Of a stretch of 64,000 nt of DNA, positions 8,743-17,690 are shown piece by piece. The notes beneath the pieces are model-generated. The model worked only from the letters and a program-made list of their open reading frames with translations. It ran no database searches and was not told where the DNA came from. The stretch's first letter is position 1. Each line of letters opens with the position of its first letter. This stretch comes from Gammaproteobacteria bacterium (GTDB taxonomy: Bacteria > Pseudomonadota > Gammaproteobacteria > SZUA-140): the NCBI GenBank assembly GCA_016218365.1, contig JACREF010000012.1, forward strand, positions 1 through 64,000, given 5' to 3'. A program made the translations under genes and the position numbers.

Positions 8743-9519
8743 CTATTCCGCAATGTTCCTCACAACAAAATAAACATACCAGGTATCAAATCCAGGCTCA
8801 TCACTACTCATCCATTTTCGACATTCAATACACTCCATCCCTACTTCCTTTAGAAACAGGTCAAACTCAGGATTGAAAAAATAGCGCATTCTATGCGTTT
8901 CATTGAGCTGATCTACATTCAGACTCGATTTATCCTTTACGAATACTTGATAGTTTACATCAACAATGTTTTCTGTGGCGTGCATTACTGGCTCAGCAAT
9001 TCGGACAATCTCGATATCCTCATTACTTAACCGCTTAACGCGAACAGCCGGAGGATCTGTCAACACTGCCGGGCCATACCAAATATCAAAGATCAGGACA
9101 CCATCTTTTTTAAGATGCTTTTTGGCCGATATTAATGTGTTAATCACATCCACATTAGATGTTTGGTAACTCATTACGTGAAATAGAGATAACACCACAT
9201 CAAATGTCAGACCAAGTTCTACATTCCTGACATCACCCTTTGAGAATTTAATCTTTGTGGCCGATTTATTATAAAGTGAAGCAAGTCGCTTATTAGCACG
9301 CGATAGCATTTCATCACTAATATCTATGCCATAAACATCATACCCTGCGCGGGCTAAATATTCGGCATGCGCGCCTGTGCCACATCCTAACTCAAAAATC
9401 GATTTAGCATCACCACCGTGGGTTTTTATCAGATCAATAACAAAGGATGTCTCGCCTTTATAGTCCTTATCATGGTAAAGCGCATCGTAATACCTGGAAT
9501 AGCCGTCAAATACAGCCAT
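8743..9519 (-). CDS. Class I SAM-dependent methyltransferase
   Basis: The 258-aa protein has a canonical class I SAM motif, SIFELGCGTGAHAEYLARAG, near residues 40-59, the acidic YGIDIS loop that binds the SAM ribose, and FDVVLSLFHVMSY as the later core strand. This is the Methyltransf_25/11 type used on small molecules and sugars. It closes a four-gene minus-strand set (11934 to 8743) with a cupin, a PLP aminotransferase and an FkbM-like protein, 2 bp after the upstream gene. It may N- or O-methylate an amino sugar made by the aminotransferase; this is inferred from neighbours only. Confidence 0.8.
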   Translation of the reverse strand: MAVFDGYSRYYDALYHDKDYKGETSFVIDLIKTHGGDAKSIFELGCGTGAHAEYLARAGYDVYGIDISDEMLSRANKRLASLYNKSATKIKFSKGDVRNVELGLTFDVVLSLFHVMSYQTSNVDVINTLISAKKHLKKDGVLIFDIWYGPAVLTDPPAVRVKRLSNEDIEIVRIAEPVMHATENIVDVNYQVFVKDKSSLNVDQLNETHRMRYFFNPEFDLFLKEVGMECIECRKWMSSDEPGFDTWYVYFVVRNIAE

Positions 9520-9521
9520 AA

Positions 9522-10370
9522 TTATATCTCTATGAACTCTCTATGGGATATTGATTCAAACTGCTGCCGCCATTCACATTTGTACTTCCTCATTTGATAA
9601 AAGTTTTCACGATAATTATACCCAGAAATATTTTCAACAAATGCACTCTCGAATCTATCCGGCATTATAAAAAAGGCATTAACTCCACGGCTATCCACGC
9701 ACACAAACCTATAGCCATAGCCGCCAAGAAACCTTCTCCATGCCGTGATGGATACCCCATAATATAGGTACTGATCACCCATCATATCAATAACAAACCC
9801 AGGATCATATTTGATTGTTAGCGATGCATCAGGCCCAAATGCAGAATTATACTCCACTGCAAGGACGGCTGGTCTAAACCCGCCATCCAGAATTTCTGAC
9901 ATGAGATAATAGTCATTACCATCGATATCGAGAGAGAAAAAGTCAGGCGTCAATGTCTGCGCCAGACTTCTCAGGTCACTTATATTTTCCTTATTTACAA
10001 AAATATTTACGCACTCAACTCCCAGGTTTATTCTGCCCAGTAGAATCCTGGATAATTCTGACGATCCATGGCTACCTTCAATCATCAATCCATTAAATTT
10101 TCTGGCGATTGCAAGCCACGCAGTATTATTATCTATGCCGGTTGATGCGCCTATTTCAATAAATTGACGATTTGGATTCTGTATTTTGCTCATCAAAAAA
10201 TCTGTAACGCCATCCTCACCATTTTGACTGAATCCTGAAAACTCCCATGTCTCAGGCTTGCTCTCGTCAATATTCCTTAGATTCGCTGTTACTGAAGCTC
10301 TCGCCAAGGCTTGGCTAATATAGATCTCGGCCTTGTACGCTTTGATTTTGCGTATAATTTTGTTAAGCAT
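9522..10370 (-). CDS. FkbM-like putative methyltransferase
   Basis: The 282-aa protein contains FSQNGEDGVTDFL followed by QFIEIGASTGIDNNTAWLA, a SAM-binding-like glycine motif around residues 70-90, and FFSLDIDGNDYYL, which corresponds to the LDVDG block of FkbM enzymes. The SQxGEDG signature marks a subgroup often found in surface-polysaccharide loci and usually left as hypothetical. Catalytic function is therefore likely but unproven. It sits 2 bp from both neighbours in the 8743-11934 set. The N-terminal 50 residues are basic and amphipathic. Confidence 0.65.
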   Translation of the reverse strand: MLNKIIRKIKAYKAEIYISQALARASVTANLRNIDESKPETWEFSGFSQNGEDGVTDFLMSKIQNPNRQFIEIGASTGIDNNTAWLAIARKFNGLMIEGSHGSSELSRILLGRINLGVECVNIFVNKENISDLRSLAQTLTPDFFSLDIDGNDYYLMSEILDGGFRPAVLAVEYNSAFGPDASLTIKYDPGFVIDMMGDQYLYYGVSITAWRRFLGGYGYRFVCVDSRGVNAFFIMPDRFESAFVENISGYNYRENFYQMRKYKCEWRQQFESISHREFIEI

Positions 10371-10372
10371 TA

Positions 10373-11497
10373 TCAGGCTCTAAATATATCAATCAATGAT
10401 TCACATACCCTTGTTTGCTGCTCATCTGTCAACGCAAGGCCACTCGGCACATAAAACCCCTTCTTGTATATATTTTCAGATACTGAATACTCGCCGCTAA
10501 AGTTGAATCCAAGATTTTTTAGCGCGGGCTGCTGATGCATTGGATAAAAGAATGGGCGAGTGCCTATATTTCTCTTGCTCAACTCAAGCGCGGCGCCAGA
10601 TGCCTCCATCTGAAACTCAGATTTAATTACCAAGCCATACACCCAATAAATATTATCTGCATATGGCTTATTCTTAACCGGCATTTGAACTGTTCCAATC
10701 CCGCACAACAACTCAGAGTACCGGATACCTATTTCACGTTTACGCTGTATTGTCATATCCAGCCGCTCAAGCTGCGCAACGCCAATTGCCGCTTGTAGAT
10801 TTGTCATGCGGTAATTCCAGCCTAGCTCTTCATGAACAAATCGTTTGTTATTATTGAAGCATAAGTTACGTAAGCTGCGGCACCGCTCGGCGAGATCTTT
10901 ATCATCCGTCATCACCATCCCGCCTTCGCCGGTAGTAACATGTTTATTTGGATAAAAACTGAATGTACTGATATCACCAAAACTACCGCACTCTTTTCCT
11001 TTATAGGTCAGACCAATAGCTTGAGCAGCATCTTCAATAACCTTAAGGCCATATTTCTTTGCCAGGGCCAATACCGGGTCCATATCAACAGGCAGACCGT
11101 AGATATGAACTACCATGATTGCTTTTGTTTTTTTGGTAATTTTTGCTTCAATTTGATTAACATCCATATTCCATGTATCTGGCTCGCAATCAACTACAAC
11201 AGGAGTACCACCTGCCCTTACAATAGCGGTAGCACATGAAATAATGGTAAATGTAGGCAATATTACCTCGTCGCCAGCTCTAATCCTCAAGGCGGCAATG
11301 GCGACATCTAAGGCCGCTGATCCATTTGCTACGGCTATCCCATATTTTCGGCCGATACGTTTTGCTAATTGTTCCTCAAACCTTCCAACAAAAGGCCCCT
11401 CCGATGATATCCAGCCAGTATCAATGCACTCATTGAGATATTTTTTTTCATTGCCACCTAAAAATGGCTCATTGACAGGTATAAAGTCATTGGACAT
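10373..11497 (-). CDS. DegT/DnrJ/EryC1/StrS family sugar aminotransferase (perosamine synthase-like)
   Basis: The 374-aa PLP enzyme shows IPVNEPFLGGNEKKYL at the N-terminus, EDAAQAIG, and the PLP-lysine motif FSFYPNKHVTTGEGGM with Lys185. Because this Lys is present, it is a true aminotransferase and not the RfbH/ColD-type dehydratase that replaces it. The closest functional pattern is perosamine-type C-4 aminotransferases acting on NDP-4-keto-6-deoxyhexoses. The CDP-4-keto-6-deoxyglucose made by rfbF/rfbG in the neighbouring operon is a possible substrate, but a GDP sugar made elsewhere is equally possible. Its start shares one base with the upstream cupin stop. Confidence 0.88.
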   Translation of the reverse strand: MSNDFIPVNEPFLGGNEKKYLNECIDTGWISSEGPFVGRFEEQLAKRIGRKYGIAVANGSAALDVAIAALRIRAGDEVILPTFTIISCATAIVRAGGTPVVVDCEPDTWNMDVNQIEAKITKKTKAIMVVHIYGLPVDMDPVLALAKKYGLKVIEDAAQAIGLTYKGKECGSFGDISTFSFYPNKHVTTGEGGMVMTDDKDLAERCRSLRNLCFNNNKRFVHEELGWNYRMTNLQAAIGVAQLERLDMTIQRKREIGIRYSELLCGIGTVQMPVKNKPYADNIYWVYGLVIKSEFQMEASGAALELSKRNIGTRPFFYPMHQQPALKNLGFNFSGEYSVSENIYKKGFYVPSGLALTDEQQTRVCESLIDIFRA

Positions 11498-11934
11498 TAG
11501 TCGCCACCCTTTATGATCGCGTCCTTGGCAACAATCCCATCAAATCGAGTCTTGTCACTCTCCCCCACATAGGGCCCCTGCTTAACCTCCAGCATCTCGA
11601 CTTCTTCTAGCACCTCAAAGCCATGGCCGCCGGTTGCCAGCAGAATAGTATCACCTTGGCAGAGGATGCGGCTTTCAAGGTAACTCTTCTCATCATCATA
11701 CAAATCCACTCTTAGCTTACCTTTCTTTATAAATAAAACTTCTTGAGTATAGTGGACTTGCCTTGGAACTGGGTTATGCACATGCGCCTGGATGATCTTG
11801 CCTTGTGGGTGATGCATATAGGCCAATTGCTGAGACAGATCATTTGATGTAAAAAATGATACCCCCGGCTCAGCATAAGCAGCCCGTATAATTATACATA
11901 GCAACTTTCCGTTATATTCAAATTTTTCTACCAC
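11497..11934 (-). CDS. Cupin-fold protein of the polysaccharide cluster
   Basis: The 145-aa protein has a single cupin barrel: the GKIIQAHVHNPVPR segment holds the first histidine motif, then EVLFIKKGKLRVDLY and GDTILLATGGHGFEVLE form the second motif. Such small cupins occur in NDP-sugar clusters beside DegT-family aminotransferases, where some act as isomerases or accessory factors. The catalytic residues of the FdtA/WxcM ketoisomerases cannot be matched by eye, so activity is left open. It is first in the four-gene set ending at 8743, so the promoter should be in 11935-12296. Confidence 0.7.
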   Translation of the reverse strand: MVEKFEYNGKLLCIIIRAAYAEPGVSFFTSNDLSQQLAYMHHPQGKIIQAHVHNPVPRQVHYTQEVLFIKKGKLRVDLYDDEKSYLESRILCQGDTILLATGGHGFEVLEEVEMLEVKQGPYVGESDKTRFDGIVAKDAIIKGGD

Positions 11935-12296
11935 AGGATTTCACCCTAAATTTTGGTGGCTATCGCGTAAATCGCTGAATTAATTATTGTCAAATTTATG
12001 AGATCCGCTTGGGTCCGAGATACCCTATTAAATTAATGCTAACGTTTTATCTTTTTAATTCGAGATTATATCGTTATACCTCTCAAGCAACCCTGTACTC
12101 AGCACTAGCAATGTTTAATAGTTATAACTTTACAATTAATTCACACTTATTTAATTACATCTCTATGGTAGGATGGCGTCATATCATACTACTGTAACGA
12201 GTTAACAATTGATATAATCTATACGTCGTGCGCCTGTTAACTTTCATCCCTACGGAAGCGGCAATCATGACAAGCATAATATATTACAGCCCTCAG
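11935..12296. other. AT-rich intergenic region between two minus-strand operons
   Basis: These 362 bp lie between the end of the twelve-gene operon (12297) and the start of the cupin gene (11934). No convincing gene, terminator hairpin or strong promoter box is visible; the only open frame is a short AT-rich run without coding character. It presumably carries the promoter of the 11934-8743 set. Confidence 0.45.
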
Positions 12297-13265
12297 CTAT
12301 TTAACTCTGATATTATTTTTTATGGACATGTCTTCGCCGATTAACCATATTCTACGCACTACTCTGGTCACAAAAGTATAAATATGGATACTTATTATTC
12401 GTCGCGCTATACATTTGATCAAAGCTATATGAAAAGATGTTCCAATCGTCTTTTTCATAATTTGTTGTGCTTCAGTATAAAATCCCATGCGCATCGCTTT
12501 AAGTGCATTCTCTTCTAGATGCCGATTCAGCGTCTCGATATCGCACACTCGAATAATGTCCTCTCGATGCTTGTCTAATATATATTGATAACCTTTAATA
12601 TTTTTCATGTTGTCTTTAGAAATGGTTTCGCCTGCATGGATATGGTATACAAACAGCGGCTCACGAATATGGATAAAGCGGCATTTTTTTGCTAGCCGGA
12701 TCGCTGTATCCCATTCCTGATATGAAGGTACGGCCTCATCTAGCAATCCGATCTGAATTAGTGACGATTTTGAAGTTAGCATGGCAGGGAAAAGCGGTGC
12801 TGGTGCGCGCAACAGGTCGGCATGCACCCACCCTTCACATAGCTGAACGTTCCATATTTTTCGCTCTCCACTAACAGGGTTATGGCGCCATGCATCCGTA
12901 TGTACCACTGTCAATGGATCATAGCCAGTTTTTGCAAGCGCTGAAATCTGCTTTTCCAGCTTGTCTAGCGTCCACTCGTCATCAGAATCCTGGAACGCAA
13001 TCCATTCACCCTTCGCTTCCACAATCCCGCGATTTCGCGCTGCTTGCGCTCCGGAATTATGCGCTAACTCCACAACCTTTACTAATGGATGTAAACGGCT
13101 ATAGTCATTTACCACCTGAACCGTGTTATCAGTCGAACAATCGTCCACAACGATTACCTCTAGCGGCTTTGCCGTCTGGTTGCAAACAGAATCGAGGCAA
13201 TACCCAATTGTCTTGGCGCGGTTGTGGGCGGGGATAACAACAGATATAGATATAGTTGATGCCAT
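12297..13265 (-). CDS. GT2 family glycosyltransferase
   Basis: The protein of about 322 aa has ISVVIPAHNRAKTIGYCLDS, VVDDCSTDNT and FQDSDDEWTLDKLEKQ, the full GT-A set of UDP-sugar loop and DxD-type metal site. The C-terminal 100 residues are helical and of unknown role. The start is placed at the ATG at 13265, 7 bp after the upstream stop; a TTG at 13292 would give nine more residues but a worse ribosome site. It is the last gene of the twelve-gene minus-strand operon. It probably transfers one residue of the O-antigen or capsule. Confidence 0.82.
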   Translation of the reverse strand: MASTISISVVIPAHNRAKTIGYCLDSVCNQTAKPLEVIVVDDCSTDNTVQVVNDYSRLHPLVKVVELAHNSGAQAARNRGIVEAKGEWIAFQDSDDEWTLDKLEKQISALAKTGYDPLTVVHTDAWRHNPVSGERKIWNVQLCEGWVHADLLRAPAPLFPAMLTSKSSLIQIGLLDEAVPSYQEWDTAIRLAKKCRFIHIREPLFVYHIHAGETISKDNMKNIKGYQYILDKHREDIIRVCDIETLNRHLEENALKAMRMGFYTEAQQIMKKTIGTSFHIALIKCIARRIISIHIYTFVTRVVRRIWLIGEDMSIKNNIRVK

Positions 13266-13272
13266 AGGTTTC

Positions 13273-14214
13273 TCAAATATCCTTCCGCTCAAGCCACTTT
13301 AAACACTTTCCAATCCACCGCGAATTCATTTCAAGAAGCCAATCAATACTATGCGTCGTGAACGTTTCACCAAATGGACCAAATCGTTGAATCAAATAGA
13401 ATCGTGTCCTTAACCGAAAGAAGAAACCAGACAAACCATCACCCTTAGATACGGCCTCTGCTTGAGCATACTGTCGGCACTGCATTTCACGATATGGAGA
13501 TTGAGTCCTATTTGATTCTAGTGGATTCATTCGTTTCACCTGCGCATCTGATGTATCTATAGGATGCGCCTCGCGGCGAATTAAATATGTCTCTGGAGAA
13601 TACAAAAATGGCCCCCTCAATGAGGCATTTGTTAAAAGGACATGGTCCGCACCGAGATATGCGCTTGTACCCGTATCCTCCCATGCGGCTTGTAATGCAT
13701 CAGTCCGAAATATTCCATGTATCAGTGAACAATAGCTAAGATGCCGTATCAAGCTCAATACTCGCGTTTTAGCCAAGCGGTCAGATAGCTTTGAATTGAA
13801 AAAATAGTCATAGTCGTGGATCGTTTCTCCTTTCAGATTTATCTGACGAGAAAATCCATATGCCAAAACAGCCTCTGGAAATTCTTCAAGAAGTATTAAT
13901 AGCTTTTTAACATAGCCATCAGGCAGTGCATCGTGCCCACCCAGCCACATAAAATAGGGTGTGTCAGCCCTATCTAACAAAAATTTGAAATTGGCGATTG
14001 CGCCCACGTTATGAGGTTGCCGAACAAAATGAACATTGGGGTATTCTCGACTCACCTTCTCACAAATTTCCGCAGACTCATCAGTTGATGCATTGTCGGA
14101 CACCCATACCGTTGCACACTGCGATGCAGCGGAGCGGATCGCATCCTCAATATATTTTTCCTCGTTATATAAAGGGATGCCAATTGTAACTAACTGTTGA
14201 ATTTGACTAATCAA
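13273..14214 (-). CDS. GT2 family glycosyltransferase
   Basis: The GT-A domain begins with VTIGIPLYNEEKYIEDAI and has VSDNASTDESAEICEK, and FMWLGGHDALPDGY where most GT2 enzymes have a DxD, so metal binding would rest on the HD pair. The start is uncertain: TTG at 14214 has GGAG 8 bases upstream, while TTG at 14244 would add ten hydrophobic residues. The protein is about 313 aa in the shorter form. It follows the CmcI-like gene and precedes another GT2. Its role is assembly of the polysaccharide repeat; specificity is unknown. Confidence 0.78.
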   Translation of the reverse strand: MISQIQQLVTIGIPLYNEEKYIEDAIRSAASQCATVWVSDNASTDESAEICEKVSREYPNVHFVRQPHNVGAIANFKFLLDRADTPYFMWLGGHDALPDGYVKKLLILLEEFPEAVLAYGFSRQINLKGETIHDYDYFFNSKLSDRLAKTRVLSLIRHLSYCSLIHGIFRTDALQAAWEDTGTSAYLGADHVLLTNASLRGPFLYSPETYLIRREAHPIDTSDAQVKRMNPLESNRTQSPYREMQCRQYAQAEAVSKGDGLSGFFFRLRTRFYLIQRFGPFGETFTTHSIDWLLEMNSRWIGKCLKWLERKDI

Positions 14215-14313
14215 CCAACACGCTCCAAAGATCACGATTGACAAGGATCCGAATTCACTCTAGCTCCAATTCAATATTTATTCAGAATATAGGTGATTAA
14301 CAATCGAAAAATA

Positions 14314-15066
14314 TCACTTAACCCGCTTCAAATATCCATCCGGTGCCACAGTAATCAGAAGCTTGTTCTGGATACTTTTGTCAATCACAAACTCATTATG
14401 ATTTTTTAAATACTCATGCACTGCTGTCTTCGGGCTATTACCGGGATGCCAAGGGCGATTTTGAAAAACATCCGCTGGCACATCCTCCACAAATGTATCG
14501 AAGACAACACAGTAACTCCCTACGCTCGTAAGTGGCGCATACGCTTCTAATTCAGCAAGCACATGATCGTGAGTGTGGTTCGAGTCCATAAAAACTAATA
14601 TTCGTTTTTTTTCCTTTAACTTTTCTTTCACTTGCACAATAATTTCGGGAGCGATGCTGGAACCTTGAATCATAGTGATACGCTTTGATAAGGGATGTGC
14701 CTCAATTGCTTCTCGATTGTGGGGTCGAATATCTATATCAATACCGAGCACCTCTGCATCACCAGGGCCACCACAGGCAGTATTTAACATCAGCATGGAA
14801 GCTGAAAATATAAGTGAGCCTCCATGGGCTATTCCTGTTTCAATAATCAAGTCAGGCTTGACCTCCCAGATAATTTCCTGCATTGCCATTATATCGATTG
14901 GGTTTTGAATAATAGGCCGACCCAACCAGGAAAAATTGTACACATAGGATTTACGCATACTTTCTTCAAGCCAATCACGTGAATGATTCTGAAACTCGAC
15001 ATCTCTCCCAAGTGCTTCTATGCGGGCGCTTTTCTCTGCTTCGAATTGCTTAACAAATTCGTTCAT
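14314..15066 (-). CDS. CmcI/RhmD-like (cephalosporin hydroxylase family) putative methyltransferase
   Basis: The 250-aa protein matches the cephalosporin hydroxylase (CmcI) family: WEVKPDLIIETGIAHGGSLIFS is the SAM-binding region, then LGIDIDIRPHN, and VFMDSNHTHDHVLAELEAY contains the acidic and histidine metal-site residues. Despite the name, the family is built on a methyltransferase fold, and mycobacterial relatives methylate rhamnose. In a cluster making deoxyhexoses, sugar O-methylation is the best inference. It lies 8 bp downstream of the epimerase-like gene. Hydroxylation is the alternative but less likely reading. Confidence 0.82.
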   Translation of the reverse strand: MNEFVKQFEAEKSARIEALGRDVEFQNHSRDWLEESMRKSYVYNFSWLGRPIIQNPIDIMAMQEIIWEVKPDLIIETGIAHGGSLIFSASMLMLNTACGGPGDAEVLGIDIDIRPHNREAIEAHPLSKRITMIQGSSIAPEIIVQVKEKLKEKKRILVFMDSNHTHDHVLAELEAYAPLTSVGSYCVVFDTFVEDVPADVFQNRPWHPGNSPKTAVHEYLKNHNEFVIDKSIQNKLLITVAPDGYLKRVK

Positions 15067-15074
15067 CTATGGCC

Positions 15075-15896
15075 TCATTGTGTTTGAGAATAACAACTAA
15101 ATAAATTATCAAATTCGCAGATCAGGCTACTTTTCGCACCGCCAAATTCCTGAGCTAGGCGACTAGTATCAATAACGGGGAAAGACCATAGCGGGGCTTC
15201 TGCCGCAAAACGTACAACAACCCCCTTTCGTTCAAGCATTGCGGCAATATCTGCATTACTTGTATTTTTTCCGCTTGCAACATTGTAAATAGAATGCACC
15301 CCTTGCAAAGCAATTTGTGGCAACCACCGAACCACATCTGTAATGGAAACATAATCTTTGGCTGACGAAGGGGCTGTCAAAAAATCTAATTGCCCAGTAT
15401 TTGAAGCTGTCTTAAACACTTGGCTGAGAAAATTCTGCTGCGGCATTACACAACCAATTACATTTGAAAGGCGAGCCACTCTAGTCTTGAGTCCACTAGA
15501 AAGACATAATGATTCCCCCATGAGTTTGCTGATATTGTATATGTGTCCAGTGTTTTCAGGAGATACATGCAAGACTGCTGACTCATGTGTAGTTGCCGCT
15601 CCTTCATAAATACGGGTGCTAGACAAATACGTGAGTGATTCAAAACGTCCTCGCTCTAGCAGTCTTCGCAATAAACACACATGCGCATCCACCGTATCAA
15701 AAGGCCTATTCCTGAAATTTGCGGTGAGTCCAATACAATAAAAAACATGGCCCAATTCGCGCTCTAATACCTCGTCAAATAAGTTAATCCCTTCTTGGCG
15801 CAATGGCGCATAGACATTTCCAACACCTGTATTCTTAAGCGCCTCCGTTAATTGGCTACCAATAAAGCCGGCGGCGCCAAGCACCGTAAACATCAT
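15075..15896 (-). CDS. NAD(P)-dependent epimerase/reductase (sugar nucleotide)
   Basis: The extended SDR protein of about 273 aa has the nucleotide-binding motif VLGAAGFIGSQL at its start and the catalytic YNISK (YxxxK) near residue 142. The ATG at 15896 overlaps the upstream acyltransferase stop as ATGA, so it is preferred over a start at 15926. In the order rfbF-rfbG-rfbC-C-methyltransferase-reductase, the expected job is reduction of the 4-keto group to finish a CDP-deoxysugar, possibly C-methyl branched. No direct evidence fixes the nucleotide or stereochemistry. Confidence 0.78.
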   Translation of the reverse strand: MMFTVLGAAGFIGSQLTEALKNTGVGNVYAPLRQEGINLFDEVLERELGHVFYCIGLTANFRNRPFDTVDAHVCLLRRLLERGRFESLTYLSSTRIYEGAATTHESAVLHVSPENTGHIYNISKLMGESLCLSSGLKTRVARLSNVIGCVMPQQNFLSQVFKTASNTGQLDFLTAPSSAKDYVSITDVVRWLPQIALQGVHSIYNVASGKNTSNADIAAMLERKGVVVRFAAEAPLWSFPVIDTSRLAQEFGGAKSSLICEFDNLFSCYSQTQ

Positions 15897-16426
15897 TCGC
15901 GCCACCCTATGATTTTTAGTGGGCATCCTGCATTGATAGAATATGCAGAAACTTCACCCCGAACGATAGAACCAGCAGCAATCACACAACCTCTCCGCAA
16001 GAATGCCCCATCCAGCAATACGCAATTGGCGCCAATCCAGACATCTTCCTCTACAAGGATGCCGCCCTTACTGGGTCTAAATCCTTGCTTACGAATCACC
16101 GTGTCTCGCGATTTAAACTCGTGGTTGACCGGTGCAAAAGTACAGTTGGCTGCAATAGCAACATCATTACCAATAGTAATACCGTTTCCTGTGTAAAGCA
16201 CGACACCGGAATTAATCGTCACATTTTCGCCGATAATTAGATCACCAGAACCACCAGCTGGCTTAATTTTTACAAAACTATCTATCATTGAGTGTGCGCC
16301 AATAACGATGCGGCTCCCCTTAACGGAATCCTCAATATCCGCAAGCGACGAAACTCTCGCAGTATTGTGAATTTCTATCAAATTTGATCTCCCCCTATAA
16401 TCTAAAAGTTTTCTGTCGCTTCTCAA
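15893..16426 (-). CDS. Left-handed beta-helix acyltransferase (hexapeptide repeat)
   Basis: The 177-aa protein consists of imperfect hexapeptide repeats ([LIV]-G-x4 type): LIIGENVTINSGVVLYTGN, ITIGNDVAIAANCTFAP, ILVEEDVWIGANCVLL and CVIAAGSIVRGEV. The NHEF stretch supplies the catalytic histidine expected in the maltose/galactoside acetyltransferase group. It probably acetylates a sugar hydroxyl or amino group using acetyl-CoA. It lies between the C-methyltransferase and the epimerase-like gene and overlaps the latter by 4 bp, so it may modify the same CDP-sugar or the polymer. Confidence 0.82.
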   Translation of the reverse strand: MRSDRKLLDYRGRSNLIEIHNTARVSSLADIEDSVKGSRIVIGAHSMIDSFVKIKPAGGSGDLIIGENVTINSGVVLYTGNGITIGNDVAIAANCTFAPVNHEFKSRDTVIRKQGFRPSKGGILVEEDVWIGANCVLLDGAFLRRGCVIAAGSIVRGEVSAYSINAGCPLKIIGWRE

Positions 16427-16463
16427 TTAATTTTATAATTACTGGCTCATGAATTCATCAAAT

Positions 16464-17690
16464 CTACTCAATATTAATGCTCGGCACAGCCACAACAAAC
16501 CGTCCACCCCATTCACGAATATAATCCAATTGCCAAATAACTTCTGTACGTAGATTCCAGGGCAGGATCAGCACGTAATCAGGTTTGTTATATATTAGAT
16601 GCGCCTCCGCAACAATCGGGATACGGGAACCAGGCAAGAACTTATCTTGCTTGGAGGGATTAAGATCTACTACATAGGGCAATAAATCAGGTCGAACGCC
16701 GGCATAATTCAGCAAGGTATTGCCCTTGGCCGCCGCGCCATATCCGGCCACTGATTTACCAGCCCGCTGCGCCTCAATCAAAAACATCAATAGATCGTTT
16801 TTTACTTTATTTGCTTTAGCTTGGAAATTAGCATAGAAGGACGCAGTGTTAATTCCTGCTGCTGATTCGCATTCTAATATTTTTGCCACATTCTGACTAG
16901 TCTCGTGCACAGCCGAGCCCCTCTGTTGCGCATAGACTCGTAAGCTGCCGCCATGCGTTGAGAGCTCTTCAACATCGAACACACTCAGGCCATTACGTTC
17001 AAGAATGCGTTTCACTGCGGTCAAAGACAGGTAGGAGTAATGTTCGTGATAAACGGTATCGAACTGGTTTTCAGTCACCAATCGAAGAAGATGAGGAAAC
17101 TCAAATGTTGACACACCTGTAGATTTTAGCAGTACCGCAAAACCACTGACGAAATCATTGATGTCCGGCACATGCGCCAGCACGTTATTCGCAACTATCA
17201 AATCTGCCTGTTTGCCTCGTGCAGCAAGTTGTTGGGCTAGCTTTACACTAAAGAATTCTTCAACAATTTCTATGCCACTAGCACGTGCGACATCCGCGGT
17301 GCTGGTCGTTGGCTCGATTCCCAGGCAGGGAATTCCCCTTGCTTTGACATATTGCAGCAGATAGCCATCATTCGCTGCCACCTCGACGATATGAGAGTTT
17401 GCATCCAACGCAAAACGCTGCACCATATCACCAACATACTGTTCGGTATGTTTTAGCCAGGTTGTAGAGAACGAACTGAAATAGGCATAATCTGCGGAGA
17501 ATAGCTCGTCTGCTCCGGTGTAGTCTTCGGTTTGTACCAGCCAGCATTCAGTACACACCAGCACGCGTAAAGGAAACCATTTTTCAGGCCCGTGCAATGA
17601 CTGATAGTTGAGATATGCGTTGGATGGAGGTGCCGATCCCAAATCGATCAGTGGCAATGTTAGATTTGCTTGGCAATGACGGCACTTCAT
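16464..17690 (-). CDS. NDP-sugar C-methyltransferase (TylCIII/NovU-like)
   Basis: The 408-aa protein has three parts typical of sugar C-methyltransferases: an N-terminal zinc domain (CRHCQANL with a second pair CTECW near residue 46), a central SAM domain (IVEVAANDGYLLQYVKARG near 100), and a C-terminal domain with AGYGAAAKGNTLLNYAG. Characterised members add a methyl group to C-3 of NDP-4-keto-6-deoxyhexoses, as in mycarose synthesis. It directly follows rfbC with a 4-bp overlap, so a CDP-4-keto-6-deoxyhexose is the probable substrate. The expected product is a branched-chain deoxysugar. Confidence 0.85.
   Translation of the reverse strand: MKCRHCQANLTLPLIDLGSAPPSNAYLNYQSLHGPEKWFPLRVLVCTECWLVQTEDYTGADELFSADYAYFSSFSTTWLKHTEQYVGDMVQRFALDANSHIVEVAANDGYLLQYVKARGIPCLGIEPTTSTADVARASGIEIVEEFFSVKLAQQLAARGKQADLIVANNVLAHVPDINDFVSGFAVLLKSTGVSTFEFPHLLRLVTENQFDTVYHEHYSYLSLTAVKRILERNGLSVFDVEELSTHGGSLRVYAQQRGSAVHETSQNVAKILECESAAGINTASFYANFQAKANKVKNDLLMFLIEAQRAGKSVAGYGAAAKGNTLLNYAGVRPDLLPYVVDLNPSKQDKFLPGSRIPIVAEAHLIYNKPDYVLILPWNLRTEVIWQLDYIREWGGRFVVAVPSINIE

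Noticed and set aside
10373-11497. RfbH/ColD-type 3-dehydratase (E1) for dideoxysugar synthesis
   Set aside because: The PLP-binding Lys185 is present, whereas E1-type enzymes carry His at that place, so ordinary transamination is the better call.
11935-12296. Short AT-rich frame at 12009-12197 as a gene
   Set aside because: No ribosome site, no family motif, and composition typical of non-coding DNA.
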